Shown here in pieces: positions 7,389-15,776 of a stretch of 64,000 bases of DNA (position 1 is its first letter; each line of letters opens with the position of its first letter). The translations under genes and the position numbers were made by a program. The notes under the pieces are model-generated. The model was not told the DNA's origin. It saw nothing but the letters and a program-made list of their open reading frames with translations, and ran no database searches. Source of the DNA: Methylumidiphilus sp963753955 (lineage in GTDB: Bacteria; Pseudomonadota; Gammaproteobacteria; Methylococcales; Methylococcaceae); assembly GCA_963753955.1 (NCBI GenBank), contig CAVWEM010000011.1, forward strand, positions 62,001-126,000. The letters run 5' to 3'.

Positions 7389-8462
7389 TTAAGCAGCCTG
7401 CGATGCCGCCGCCTTCGGCAAGTCCGGGACAAAGTCGCCGTCGAACTCGCGCCCCTGCCGGACGACGGCGAACGCGATGCGGGCCAGCTTGTTGGCCAGC
7501 GCGGTGGCGGCCTTGTTGTGGCCGACGCGGGCGGCCAGCTCGACCGCCCAGCGTTGCAGCCGGGTCAGCGCCTTGCCGGCGGCGAGCTTCACCATGGCGG
7601 CGTTGAGCGCCGACCTCGCGCCATGGACGAGCAGGGTGCGCAGGTACGGGTCGCCGCGCTTGCTGATCCTGCCGAGCTTGCGCTTGAAGCCGCTGCTGGA
7701 CTCCTTCGGCGTCAGGCCGAGCCAGGCGGCGAGGTGCCGCCCGTCGCGGAACGCCTCCATGCCGCCGACGGCGGCGACCAGGGCGGTGGCGGTCAGCAGC
7801 CCGATGCCCGGCACGGCCATCAGCTTTTGCGCGGCGGGCCGCTGCTTCGCCTCCTGCCGCAACTGCTTTTCCAGCTTTTCGACGCGGGCCTCAAGCTCGG
7901 CGATCTCCGCCATGACCTCGGACAGGGCCGTGCGCAAGGCGGGCGGGATTTTGCTTTCCTCGTCGGCCAGCCAGCCCGGCACCCGCCCCATCACCGCCGA
8001 GGGGCCTTGCGGCAGGTCGAAGCCGAACTCGCGCAGCAGGCCGCGCACCTCGTTGATCCGCGCCGTGCGCGTCGCCATCCAGCCGCTGCGGACGCGGTGC
8101 AGCCCCTGCAAGGCCTGCTGGCCTTCGGACTTGACCGGCACCGGCAGGATGTCGCCGCAGCGGTCGGCCTCCAACAGCGCGGAAGCGTCGGCGCGGTCGG
8201 TTTTGTTGCGGCGCACATAAGGCCGCACATGCTGTGGCGGCAACAGTTTGACTTCATGGCCCAGCGCCTGGAACGTCCGCGCCCAATAATGCGCCGTGCC
8301 GCAGGCCTCCATGACGATCCGGCACGGCGGGCGGTTGACGAAGAAGCGGGAAAAGGCCTCCCGCGACAGGCGCTTGCGCTCGGTGACGCGCCCCTGGCCG
8401 TCCGAGACCGCCAGTTCAAAAACTGACTTTGCCAAATCGACCGCAACGGTGGTAGTGTTCAT
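7389..8462 (-). CDS. IS110-family (IS1111 group) transposase, copy B
   Basis: Identical 357-residue protein to copy A, with the same DEDD residues and C-terminal serine motif. No frameshift or stop. Confidence 0.95.
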   Translation of the reverse strand: MNTTTVAVDLAKSVFELAVSDGQGRVTERKRLSREAFSRFFVNRPPCRIVMEACGTAHYWARTFQALGHEVKLLPPQHVRPYVRRNKTDRADASALLEADRCGDILPVPVKSEGQQALQGLHRVRSGWMATRTARINEVRGLLREFGFDLPQGPSAVMGRVPGWLADEESKIPPALRTALSEVMAEIAELEARVEKLEKQLRQEAKQRPAAQKLMAVPGIGLLTATALVAAVGGMEAFRDGRHLAAWLGLTPKESSSGFKRKLGRISKRGDPYLRTLLVHGARSALNAAMVKLAAGKALTRLQRWAVELAARVGHNKAATALANKLARIAFAVVRQGREFDGDFVPDLPKAAASQAA

Positions 8463-8556
8463 GTTCTGGACTCCTCTGGCTCGTGAATGGGTTTTTCAGA
8501 CCCTCCATTCTGGCACTTCAGATGCCGATTTAGGGGCGGGAGGAGTCCATCCCATC

Positions 8557-8614
8557 ATTGCAGCGCACCCGTCGCGATGGAGCCGCGGCGGTCGGCTGGA
8601 TTCTGGCGTTAGGC
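8557..8614 (+). repeat. attC site 6, right part (short variant)
   Basis: ATTGCAGCGCACCCGTCGCGATGG onward, ending in GTTAGGC at 8608-8614. The inner arms are shorter and different (CGTCGCGATGGAGCCGCGGCGG), so the whole site is about 71 bp. It is a second attC type in the array and yet carries the same IS at the same point. Confidence 0.75.
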
Positions 8615-8631
8615 AAATCAGGAGAAACACA

Positions 8632-8811
8632 ATGGTTAGCAAGAAAAATCGAAACCTTGGAATTTTAGCGATTTTTTTGGGGGGTGTTGGGTTGCTAGGT
8701 GCTTTTTTGACAAGCGGCAGGATTACGTTGTCAGATGGCGGCGATTTGTTTTCTTTAATCTTAGTTGCTCTAGGTTTTTATTACTTGCTTTTCAAAAATG
8801 AACCCGTGTAA
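8632..8811 (+). CDS. small two-TM protein, 59 aa
   Basis: ATG 8632 follows AGGAGA. Two hydrophobic segments (about 9-27 and 39-54) separated by SGRITLSDGGD, with a short charged start VSKKNRN. No family recognised. It is the first gene after attC 6 and shares the cassette with HigBA. Confidence 0.6.
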   Translation: MVSKKNRNLGILAIFLGGVGLLGAFLTSGRITLSDGGDLFSLILVALGFYYLLFKNEPV

Positions 8812-8908
8812 CCCAGCTTAAAATCCTTTGCAGTCCGGTAGATACCGTCCGTTCCGACGCATCGGCGCGATGAAGCCGTGTCGATGCGGCAGTCTTCACA
8901 AGAAGCTC

Positions 8909-8937
8909 TTGTTGCGCGTAGCGCAACGCGCTATCAT
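8909..8937 (+). promoter_or_regulatory. higBA promoter with overlapping operator palindromes
   Basis: TTGTTG at 8909-8914 and TATCAT at 8932-8937 are 17 bases apart, a good sigma-70 promoter 7 bases upstream of higB. Two palindromes overlap it: TTGCGC-GTA-GCGCAA (8912-8926) and TAGCGC-AAC-GCGCTA (8919-8933). They cover the spacer and reach both boxes, as expected for repression by the HigA protein or HigBA complex. Confidence 0.65.
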
Positions 8938-8943
8938 CCTCAC

Positions 8944-9222
8944 ATGATCGCATCGTTTCGACACAAGGGCTTGAAGAAATTTTTTGAATCGGGGAGTTTG
9001 GCCGGGATTCAACCCGCTCAGGCCAAACGCCTGCGAATGCAGTTGACCGCGTTGGATACGGCACAGACCATTGACGATATGGATATCCCCGGCTTCCGCC
9101 TACACCCACTGAAAGGTACCGATAGTGACCGTTGGTCAATATGGGTAAATGGGAATTGGCGCATTACCTTCGCCTTTCAGGATGGGAATGCTCATCTGTT
9201 GGATTACGAGGACTATCACTAG
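8944..9222 (+). CDS. higB: HigB-type mRNA interferase toxin
   Basis: 92 residues from ATG 8944; the in-frame ATG at 8878 lies upstream of the promoter and is rejected. It starts MIASFRHKGLKKFFESG, the typical HigB/RelE-like opening, and continues with AKRLRMQLTALDTAQTIDDM, PGFRLHPLKG, RWSIWVNGNWRITFAF and DYEDYH at the end. These segments match the HigB family over its full length. HigB cuts mRNA on the ribosome. Toxin-before-antitoxin order is the HigBA hallmark. Confidence 0.92.
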   Translation: MIASFRHKGLKKFFESGSLAGIQPAQAKRLRMQLTALDTAQTIDDMDIPGFRLHPLKGTDSDRWSIWVNGNWRITFAFQDGNAHLLDYEDYH

Positions 9223-9227
9223 TGACC

Positions 9228-9515
9228 ATGTATAACCCCCCGCATCCTGGAGAGTTCATTCAGTCGGTTTACTTGGAACCAAATGAAATCAGTTGCCGAG
9301 AACTCGCAACCAAACTCGGAGTTGCCGCCTCAACGCTCAATCGCATTCTGAACGGTTCCAGCCGCGTTAGCCCAGAAATGGCTCTTCGTCTATCAATAGC
9401 TTTGGGGCGCTCTCCCGAAAGTTGGCTTACTATGCAGGACAACCATGACCTCTGGCAGGCGAGGCAAATTGTGGATTTACGCAATGTCTCTAAGGTCGAG
9501 TTCAGAGCAGCCTAA
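9228..9515 (+). CDS. higA: HigA-type antitoxin, HTH XRE domain
   Basis: 95 residues from ATG 9228; GTG 9222, overlapping the toxin stop, is an alternative. MYNPPHPGEFIQ is the classic HigA opening. The helix-turn-helix spans about 23-62 (RELATKLGVAASTLNRILNG, then SPEMALRLSIALG) and is followed by SPESWLTMQDNHDLW. It neutralises HigB and binds the palindromes at 8912-8933. Its TAA stop (9513-9515) lies in the GCCTAAC box of attC 7, as with the PIN antitoxin. Confidence 0.92.
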   Translation: MYNPPHPGEFIQSVYLEPNEISCRELATKLGVAASTLNRILNGSSRVSPEMALRLSIALGRSPESWLTMQDNHDLWQARQIVDLRNVSKVEFRAA

Positions 9516-9605
9516 CATTCCGTTGCAGCGCACCCGCGCCACGAAGCGACTGGGTGTTTTCGGGTTTCGTGGGGTGGCGCGGGGCGCTGAACGCGGGCGT
9601 TAGGC
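9510..9605 (+). repeat. integron attC site 7
   Basis: Intact 96-bp site, GCCTAAC to GTTAGGC (9599-9605), standard arms. Spacer ATTCCG then TTGCAGCGC. Not occupied by an IS. Confidence 0.9.
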
Positions 9606-9627
9606 TTTTCTTTCAGGAGCTTCGGTC

Positions 9628-10599
9628 ATGAAATCGTTGAAATACTATCTGTGCGCGATCCTCATATTTGCAAGTGCTAATTGCACATATGCAGTAGATG
9701 CGGACTTTTCTATTTCCGTATTAAATACTGACCCAAATTATCCAAGTTACATTAAACTATCCAATGTAAATGTATCTGGTAATATTTATTCTGGTATTTT
9801 TAAGTGGAACACGATTACCAACAGTTTAGATTTTGTAAGTGCCCAAACTAACCCTTGCTTCCAAAAAGTCCCGATTGGTACTCCAGAAAATCCAGAGCAA
9901 CAAATTATAAATAGTTATGGCAACGCAAAGCTTGTGTCACCACCAGTTGGTTACAAAGGAATAAGTGGATGGATTGCCGCTGTAAATAATGGTAGACAAT
10001 TTGGACGTGTAAGTGTAAGGAGTTTAAATATTTATGCTATTGACCCTCAGACAAATAATCGAAATGTAGTGGATTCGAGATGGGCTTGTTGGGATGGAAA
10101 AAACACAGGTGTTTGTTATAGGGCAATCGGTGGTGCCGGATATATTCTAAATCGCACAGACTGGCAACATCAAGAACGATGGGATTTAAAAGTCCAATAT
10201 CTTAGTTCATATGGCTATGGATCTACGCAAGGAATGGCTGATCCTATTGATTTTGCCAACTCAAACGATAATGATCCAAGCCATAGAATTGTTTCGATTT
10301 TAGACGATGGAACAGTAATTTTTCCTACATCAACATATCCAACAAAGCTTTTTCACGCTTGGAATACACGTTGGCCAACTGTAGAAGCACTCCAAAATAT
10401 AAAATATCAAATTGAAGCTGAAGTATTAGTTGAAGGCGAGGGAATGATTCAAATTGGATACGATTTTTTGCCAGAGACAAATTCTGGAGGGAATACCCAT
10501 ACACAAGGGGCCATTTCATTTTGGGAATGCTCTTCAACCGCTGGAAACTGGGTAAAAATTAGAGCTGGTCAACCTTCTGTTATTGACTATGCAAACTAA
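9628..10599 (+). CDS. secreted hypothetical protein, 323 aa
   Basis: ATG 9628 follows CAGGAG. Signal peptide: MKSLKYYLCAILIFASANCTYA with likely cleavage after TYA. The mature part is strand-rich, Asn/Tyr/Ser-rich and AT-rich, with five Cys residues that may form disulphides. No catalytic motif or family recognised. The central text has segments such as WACWDGKNTGVCYRAIGGAG and the C-terminus ends FWECSSTAGNWVKIRAGQPS, which looks like a beta-sandwich secreted protein. Single gene of its cassette. Confidence 0.7.
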   Translation: MKSLKYYLCAILIFASANCTYAVDADFSISVLNTDPNYPSYIKLSNVNVSGNIYSGIFKWNTITNSLDFVSAQTNPCFQKVPIGTPENPEQQIINSYGNAKLVSPPVGYKGISGWIAAVNNGRQFGRVSVRSLNIYAIDPQTNNRNVVDSRWACWDGKNTGVCYRAIGGAGYILNRTDWQHQERWDLKVQYLSSYGYGSTQGMADPIDFANSNDNDPSHRIVSILDDGTVIFPTSTYPTKLFHAWNTRWPTVEALQNIKYQIEAEVLVEGEGMIQIGYDFLPETNSGGNTHTQGAISFWECSSTAGNWVKIRAGQPSVIDYAN

Positions 10600-10707
10600 T
10601 CAGGGCCGTAGTGCGCAATAGCGGATTGCCGCGTATTACGCCGGATGGTAAAAAAGCCAAGAACGAAAAGCAAGTGCAAAAGCCCCTCGTCTCCGTTCTG
10701 GTTCGAC

Positions 10708-10720
10708 GCCTAACTGTTCA
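10708..10720 (+). repeat. attC site 8, left fragment
   Basis: GCCTAAC at 10708-10714 plus TGTTCA, then IS copy C. Continues at 12174. The 108 bases between the gene and this box hold nothing recognisable. Confidence 0.85.
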
Positions 10721-10747
10721 TATATGGACTCCTCCCTATTCGCAAGT

Positions 10748-11005
10748 GGGATCTCTTCAATCGGACGCTTTTAAGGTCAGTTGCAGTCGTATATCCGGCC
10801 TTGTTGAAGGATATGCCTCCGGGCCTTCATGGAATCCGCGTACTGGGTGCCTATCGTTCCAGCGGCTTTTTGGCCGGGCGAGTTATCGGCTTTTCCCCGT
10901 ACCGGTCCGACCTGTTGCGCCATGACTGTCGAGTCTCTCGCTCGCAAACCTGGTTGGGAACTCGGTGTTTAATCGTTTACAAATAAGCTCAGGCGGCCAT
11001 CGTGT
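10748..11005 (-). ncRNA. candidate bridge RNA region, copy C
   Basis: Same as copy A; guide-like GCCTATCGTTCCAGCG at 10849-10864. Confidence 0.6.
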
Positions 11006-12079
11006 TTAAGCAGCCTGCGATGCCGCCGCCTTCGGCAAGTCCGGGACAAAGTCGCCGTCGAACTCGCGCCCCTGCCGGACGACGGCGAACGCGATGCGGG
11101 CCAGCTTGTTGGCCAGCGCGGTGGCGGCCTTGTTGTGGCCGACGCGGGCGGCCAGCTCGACCGCCCAGCGTTGCAGCCGGGTCAGCGCCTTGCCGGCGGC
11201 GAGCTTCACCATGGCGGCGTTGAGCGCCGACCTCGCGCCATGGACGAGCAGGGTGCGCAGGTACGGGTCGCCGCGCTTGCTGATCCTGCCGAGCTTGCGC
11301 TTGAAGCCGCTGCTGGACTCCTTCGGCGTCAGGCCGAGCCAGGCGGCGAGGTGCCGCCCGTCGCGGAACGCCTCCATGCCGCCGACGGCGGCGACCAGGG
11401 CGGTGGCGGTCAGCAGCCCGATGCCCGGCACGGCCATCAGCTTTTGCGCGGCGGGCCGCTGCTTCGCCTCCTGCCGCAACTGCTTTTCCAGCTTTTCGAC
11501 GCGGGCCTCAAGCTCGGCGATCTCCGCCATGACCTCGGACAGGGCCGTGCGCAAGGCGGGCGGGATTTTGCTTTCCTCGTCGGCCAGCCAGCCCGGCACC
11601 CGCCCCATCACCGCCGAGGGGCCTTGCGGCAGGTCGAAGCCGAACTCGCGCAGCAGGCCGCGCACCTCGTTGATCCGCGCCGTGCGCGTCGCCATCCAGC
11701 CGCTGCGGACGCGGTGCAGCCCCTGCAAGGCCTGCTGGCCTTCGGACTTGACCGGCACCGGCAGGATGTCGCCGCAGCGGTCGGCCTCCAACAGCGCGGA
11801 AGCGTCGGCGCGGTCGGTTTTGTTGCGGCGCACATAAGGCCGCACATGCTGTGGCGGCAACAGTTTGACTTCATGGCCCAGCGCCTGGAACGTCCGCGCC
11901 CAATAATGCGCCGTGCCGCAGGCCTCCATGACGATCCGGCACGGCGGGCGGTTGACGAAGAAGCGGGAAAAGGCCTCCCGCGACAGGCGCTTGCGCTCGG
12001 TGACGCGCCCCTGGCCGTCCGAGACCGCCAGTTCAAAAACTGACTTTGCCAAATCGACCGCAACGGTGGTAGTGTTCAT
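11006..12079 (-). CDS. IS110-family (IS1111 group) transposase, copy C
   Basis: Identical 357-residue protein to copies A and B, intact. Confidence 0.95.
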   Translation of the reverse strand: MNTTTVAVDLAKSVFELAVSDGQGRVTERKRLSREAFSRFFVNRPPCRIVMEACGTAHYWARTFQALGHEVKLLPPQHVRPYVRRNKTDRADASALLEADRCGDILPVPVKSEGQQALQGLHRVRSGWMATRTARINEVRGLLREFGFDLPQGPSAVMGRVPGWLADEESKIPPALRTALSEVMAEIAELEARVEKLEKQLRQEAKQRPAAQKLMAVPGIGLLTATALVAAVGGMEAFRDGRHLAAWLGLTPKESSSGFKRKLGRISKRGDPYLRTLLVHGARSALNAAMVKLAAGKALTRLQRWAVELAARVGHNKAATALANKLARIAFAVVRQGREFDGDFVPDLPKAAASQAA

Positions 12080-12173
12080 GTTCTGGACTCCTCTGGCTCG
12101 TGAATGGGTTTTTCAGACCCTCCATTCTGGCACTTCAGATGCCGATTTAGGGGCGGGAGGAGTCCATCCCATC

Positions 12174-12257
12174 ATTCCAGCGCACCCGCGCCACGAAGCG
12201 ACTTGGTGTTTTCGGGGTTCGCGGGGTGGCGCGGGGCGCTGAACGCGGGCGTTAGGC
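12174..12257 (+). repeat. attC site 8, right part
   Basis: ATTCCAGCGCACCC onward with standard arms, ending in GTTAGGC at 12251-12257. Confidence 0.9.
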
Positions 12258-12299
12258 GCAAAAAAGCAGCAGTAAGCATATAAAAAGAGACTATGAGCT

Positions 12300-13526
12300 A
12301 TGCCATACATTTATCAGCAAAAAAGTCAATCCGAAATTGAGGCGGACAGAAGGGCGACGCAAATAAAAGAAGCTGAAATGCTGATTAAATTGGCAAAGGA
12401 AGAAGAGATACAAAAAAGAAAGGAGAAAAAGCAAACACAGGAAAACAAAACGGAGGCAGCAAATGCAAACACATTAATCTCTAAAATATTCGGTTTTACT
12501 GCAATTGTCTCTATTGTATCGCTTTTGTTTGTCGGCATTGCAATGCCAAGTTTAGGATTTATAACAATAATTATACCATCAATTTCATCTTTACTTGCCG
12601 GAGTAACGCTTATGGTAGCGGTAACATCAATTTCGGCGACATACTTAATCCTTATGGTGCTACCTTTAGTCTTTCCATTCTGTTGGAGTAAATATCAATA
12701 TATTGAATCTAAACGACTATCAATCGGTGTATTCCCTCCCCCTCCGTTGAAATTTTATTACCCTAAAGATTTTAAAATGATTTTTTTTATTTTTATATTT
12801 GTGTGTTCAGTTATACTGAGCGCACTCTCATTCAAGAATGAGTTTTATGTTTCATTCGTTGTGTTTTTATTCTTCTCTACTTTATTTATATTTCTGGCAT
12901 TCAAAGCCCTTAAAACGGTGAATATTGTACTGATTTATGGTGCTGAAGATATAATTGTTTCTAATTCATCCAGCCAATACATTGGTTCAAAAATAAACAA
13001 ATTATTTTGTGAATTACATAACAAAATAAATGATAGCACCTTTACTAAAAACGGATTTAATGGAATTATGTCTATTTTCGGCGCATGGTGTGTACCCCTT
13101 TTTCTTTTTTTGCTATTTGACTTATTTCCCAGTAAAGATGGTTTCTGGGCCATTTTGCAGTTATTTATTATGTTACTAACTTTCGGAAGCATAATTTTCA
13201 TAATACGAAATACTCTATTGACTAGCGTTCCAGTATTTGAATTTATTTCAGCTTTATTTGGAATAAGGAATTCTAAATTCTATGAGACAGAAGATGCAAG
13301 GAAAACTATTTCTATCATTATTAACTTATTCTTCATAATATGTTGGATCGCCTCTTTTGGCGCAATCGTATATGCCTTTATCTTGTTAATTTTAAAAGAA
13401 GGTTTCTGGAATGGGCTTATATTCACTATAGTCATTATAGTACTCATTATTCGATATATTATAGAAGAGGGTGAAAAAGAGTTACTTGAAGAACTACGGG
13501 AACGTAATAGAAAGAAATACGAATAA
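12300..13526 (+). CDS. multi-spanning membrane protein with coiled-coil start, 408 aa
   Basis: The first 60 residues are charged and helical (QSEIEADRRATQIKEAEMLI, then KKQTQENKTEA), a likely cytoplasmic coiled coil. They are followed by about nine hydrophobic segments between residues 62 and 395 and a charged tail (EEGEKELLEELRERNRKKYE). One soluble loop lies near 215-250. Very AT-rich compared with the IS on either side. I do not recognise the family; a channel-like effector or surface sensor is possible but unsupported. Only gene of its cassette. Confidence 0.7.
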   Translation: MPYIYQQKSQSEIEADRRATQIKEAEMLIKLAKEEEIQKRKEKKQTQENKTEAANANTLISKIFGFTAIVSIVSLLFVGIAMPSLGFITIIIPSISSLLAGVTLMVAVTSISATYLILMVLPLVFPFCWSKYQYIESKRLSIGVFPPPPLKFYYPKDFKMIFFIFIFVCSVILSALSFKNEFYVSFVVFLFFSTLFIFLAFKALKTVNIVLIYGAEDIIVSNSSSQYIGSKINKLFCELHNKINDSTFTKNGFNGIMSIFGAWCVPLFLFLLFDLFPSKDGFWAILQLFIMLLTFGSIIFIIRNTLLTSVPVFEFISALFGIRNSKFYETEDARKTISIIINLFFIICWIASFGAIVYAFILLILKEGFWNGLIFTIVIIVLIIRYIIEEGEKELLEELRERNRKKYE

Positions 13527-13590
13527 CAGCGAAAAGAACTGGGCCAGGTCTTGCATTAACGCGAAGCGGGCCGGGGTATGGAGACGGGCG

Positions 13591-13613
13591 CGACGGGGTT
13601 TGAAACCCCGTCG
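13591..13613. repeat. perfect palindrome, GACGGGGTTT stem
   Basis: Eleven-base arms CGACGGGGTTT / AAACCCCGTCG around a single G, in the 168-base gap between the membrane protein gene and attC 9. Similar GGGGTT-GAAACCCC hairpins lie near 38290. The rest of the gap is featureless. Confidence 0.6.
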
Positions 13614-13694
13614 CTTACGTTTTGTGCGTGACTCACCGCCCCGCTTTGGCACAAAACATTGCGGACGGGATTGTGAAAAACCTAAAAAACCATT

Positions 13695-13707
13695 GCCTAA
13701 CATGTCG
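13695..13707 (+). repeat. attC site 9, left fragment
   Basis: GCCTAAC at 13695-13701 plus ATGTCG, then IS copy D. Continues at 15167. Confidence 0.85.
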
Positions 13708-13734
13708 TATATGGACTCCTCCCTATCTGCAAGA

Positions 13735-13992
13735 GGGACATCTTCAATCGGACGCTTTTAAGGTCAGTTGCAGTCGTATATCCGGCCTTGTTGGGAGATA
13801 TGCCCCCGGGCCTTCATGGAATCCGCGTACTCGGTGCCTATCGATCCAGCGGCTTTTTGGCCGTCATTGTTATCGGCTTTTCCCAGTACCGGTCCGACCT
13901 GTTGCGCCATGACTGTCGAGTGTCTCGCTCGCAAACCTGGTTGGGAACTCGGTGTTTAAACGTTTACAAAGAAGCGCAGGCGTTCATCGGTT
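13735..13992 (-). ncRNA. candidate bridge RNA region, copy D
   Basis: Guide-like GCCTATCGATCCAGCG at 13836-13851. The flanking attC reads AATCCAGCGC, so the changed base is shared between guide and target. Confidence 0.6.
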
Positions 13993-15066
13993 TTAAGCCG
14001 CCTGCGTTGCCGCCGTCTGCGCCAAGGCCGGCCGGAAGTCGCCGTCGAAGTCGCGGCCCTGCCGGACGACGGCGAACGCGATGCGGGCCAGCTTGTTGGC
14101 CAGCGCGGTGGCGGCCTTGTTGTGGCCGGCGCGGCTGGCCAGTTCGACCGCCCAGCGTTGCAGCCGCGTCAAATCCTTGCCCGCGCTGAGCTTCATGATC
14201 GCGGCGTTGAGCGCCGACCTCGCGCCGTGGACGAGCAGGGTGCGCAGGTACGGGTCGCCGCGCTTGCTGATGCTGCCCAGCCTGCGCTTGAAGCCGCTGC
14301 TGGACTCCTTCGGCGTCAGGCCGAGCCAGGCGGCGAGGTGCCGCCCGTCGCGGAACGCCTCCATGTTGCCGACGGCGGCGATGAGGGCGGTGGCGATGAG
14401 CAGGCCGATGCCCGGCACGTCCATCAGCTTTAGCGCGGCGGGGCGCTGCCCGGCCTCCTGCCGCAACTGTTTTTCGACCTCGGCGATGCGGGTTTCGAGG
14501 CCGCGGATCTCGTCCATGACCGCCGCCAGCGCCTGGCGCAGGACGGGCGGGATCGCCACCGTTTCGTCCGCCAGCCAGCCCGGCACGCGCTCCATCACCG
14601 CCGCCGGGCCTTGCGGGATGTCGAAGCCGAATTCCCGCAGCAGGCCGCGCGCCTCGTTGATACGCGCCGTGCGCGTCGCCATCCAGCCGCTGCGGAGCCG
14701 GTGCAGGCCTTGAAGGCCCTGCTGGCCTTCGGTCTTGACCGGCACAGGCAGGATGTCGCCGCAGCGGTCGGCCTCCAGCAAGGCGGAAGCGTCGGCGCGG
14801 TCGGTCTTGTTGCGCCGCACGTAGGGCCGCACATGCTGGGGCGGCAGCAGCTTGACCTCGTGGCCCATGGCAAGGAACGTCCGCGCCCAATAGTGCGCCG
14901 TCCCGCAGGCCTCCATGACGATGCGGCAGGGCGGGCGGTTCACAAAAAACTTCCGGAACGCCTCACGCGACAGACGCTTGCGTTCAATGACGTGGCCCTG
15001 CCCGTCGGAGACGGCCAGCTCGAAAACAGACTTTGCCAAATCGACGGCGACGGTGGTAGTGCTCAT
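13993..15066 (-). CDS. IS110-family (IS1111 group) transposase, copy D
   Basis: 357 residues from ATG at 15066; the longer frame running to 15336 enters the attC and is rejected. It has the same DEDD residues (Asp9, Glu52, Asp89, Asp92) and C-terminal KESSSGFKRRLG motif as copy A. Differences are spread along the protein, most of all in residues 155-215. Intact, so probably active. Confidence 0.93.
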   Translation of the reverse strand: MSTTTVAVDLAKSVFELAVSDGQGHVIERKRLSREAFRKFFVNRPPCRIVMEACGTAHYWARTFLAMGHEVKLLPPQHVRPYVRRNKTDRADASALLEADRCGDILPVPVKTEGQQGLQGLHRLRSGWMATRTARINEARGLLREFGFDIPQGPAAVMERVPGWLADETVAIPPVLRQALAAVMDEIRGLETRIAEVEKQLRQEAGQRPAALKLMDVPGIGLLIATALIAAVGNMEAFRDGRHLAAWLGLTPKESSSGFKRRLGSISKRGDPYLRTLLVHGARSALNAAIMKLSAGKDLTRLQRWAVELASRAGHNKAATALANKLARIAFAVVRQGRDFDGDFRPALAQTAATQAA

Positions 15067-15166
15067 GTTCAGGACTCCTCTCGTTTGTGAATGGGGAAGG
15101 TGTTTGTTGACACCTCCATTCTGGCACTTCTGATGCCGGTTAAGGGCGGGAGGAGTCCATCCCATC

Positions 15167-15250
15167 AATCCAGCGCACCCGCGCCACGAAGCGGCTTGGT
15201 GTTTTCGGGTTTCGTGGGGTGGCGCGGGGCGCTGATCGTGGGCGTTAGGC
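15167..15250 (+). repeat. attC site 9, right part
   Basis: AATCCAGCGCACCC onward with standard arms, ending in GTTAGGC at 15244-15250. Confidence 0.9.
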
Positions 15251-15268
15251 CAAATTGCTGGTGTAATC

Positions 15269-15457
15269 TTGACTGTTGGAGTCGCCAATGCCGCAGGAGG
15301 GGTAACTGCACAATCTTTGCTTGACAAGGGATTCAAGATTGTTGCTGTACCAATAAATTCTACTATATATTTACAAAAAGATAATGAAGCATATGTATGC
15401 GAGTGGGAAGGAGAATCTGGAAATCGTCGAATGCTCTGTCATCGATTTAATCCTTAG
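15269..15457 (+). CDS. small cassette protein, possibly lacking its start
   Basis: The frame is open leftwards through the attC end. Reading from 15251 gives QIAGVILTVGVANAAGG, which looks like the end of a signal peptide, then SLLDKGFKIVAVPINSTIYL and a tail with two Cys. TTG 15269 is the only nearby start and has no good ribosome site, so the gene may have lost its first codons when the cassette formed. No family recognised; a small secreted protein is the best description. Confidence 0.4.
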   Translation: MTVGVANAAGGVTAQSLLDKGFKIVAVPINSTIYLQKDNEAYVCEWEGESGNRRMLCHRFNP

Positions 15458-15518
15458 CCGGGTAGAGATTTCCATCCCGAATTATACAAAAACAGTTAGA
15501 AATAGCGTACTATCCTAG

Positions 15519-15776
15519 ATGTCACATAAGGAGATTGTAAAACTTATGAATGCCGTAACCTTGGATCAAGCCATCAATACCGCCATGCAACTCCCGCCGG
15601 ATCAGCAAGAAATGTTGATAGATATTTTAAGCAAGCGTCGAATTGAAATCCGGCGGCAGGAAATTATGACCAACTCTAACAAGTCAATAGCTGCTTTCAG
15701 GCAGGGTCAATTCAAGGCTCAATCCGCAGAAGAGGCCATTGCCGAGTTGCATCGCACATTTGAGGATGATGAATGA
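15519..15776 (+). CDS. antitoxin of a RelE-type pair
   Basis: 85 residues from ATG 15519; ATG 15546 (MNAVTLDQAINTAMQLPPDQ) is an equally good start and fits the usual opening of this antitoxin type. Helical, with LPPDQQEMLIDILSKRRIEI and a C-terminal AEEAIAELHRTFEDD. It overlaps the toxin by four bases (ATGA), so translation is coupled. No DNA-binding motif is certain. Confidence 0.7.
   Translation: MSHKEIVKLMNAVTLDQAINTAMQLPPDQQEMLIDILSKRRIEIRRQEIMTNSNKSIAAFRQGQFKAQSAEEAIAELHRTFEDDE

Larger units (their letters stand above)
7104..8556 (-). mobile_element. attC-targeting IS1111-group element, copy B
   Basis: 1453 bp; appears identical to copy A throughout. Inverted repeats at 7107-7119 and 8538-8550. 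Inserted at the same point of attC 6, although that attC has TTGCAGCGC rather than TTCCAGCGC on its right side, so one mismatch is tolerated. Confidence 0.9.
10721..12173 (-). mobile_element. attC-targeting IS1111-group element, copy C
   Basis: 1453 bp; third copy that appears identical, with inverted repeats at 10724-10736 and 12155-12167. Inserted at the same point of attC 8. Confidence 0.9.
13708..15166 (-). mobile_element. attC-targeting IS1111-group element, diverged copy D
   Basis: About 1459 bp, same organisation and the same inverted repeats (13711-13723 and 15148-15160) but clearly diverged from A-C, including in the noncoding end. Inserted at the equivalent point of attC 9. Its guide-like sequence has A where A-C have T, and the attC beside it shows the same change. 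Confidence 0.9.

Noticed and set aside
8812..8890. A degenerate attC between the 59-aa gene and higBA
   Set aside because: GACGCATCGGCGCGATGAAG with GTGTCGATGCGGC forms a weak palindrome, but neither outer box is present.
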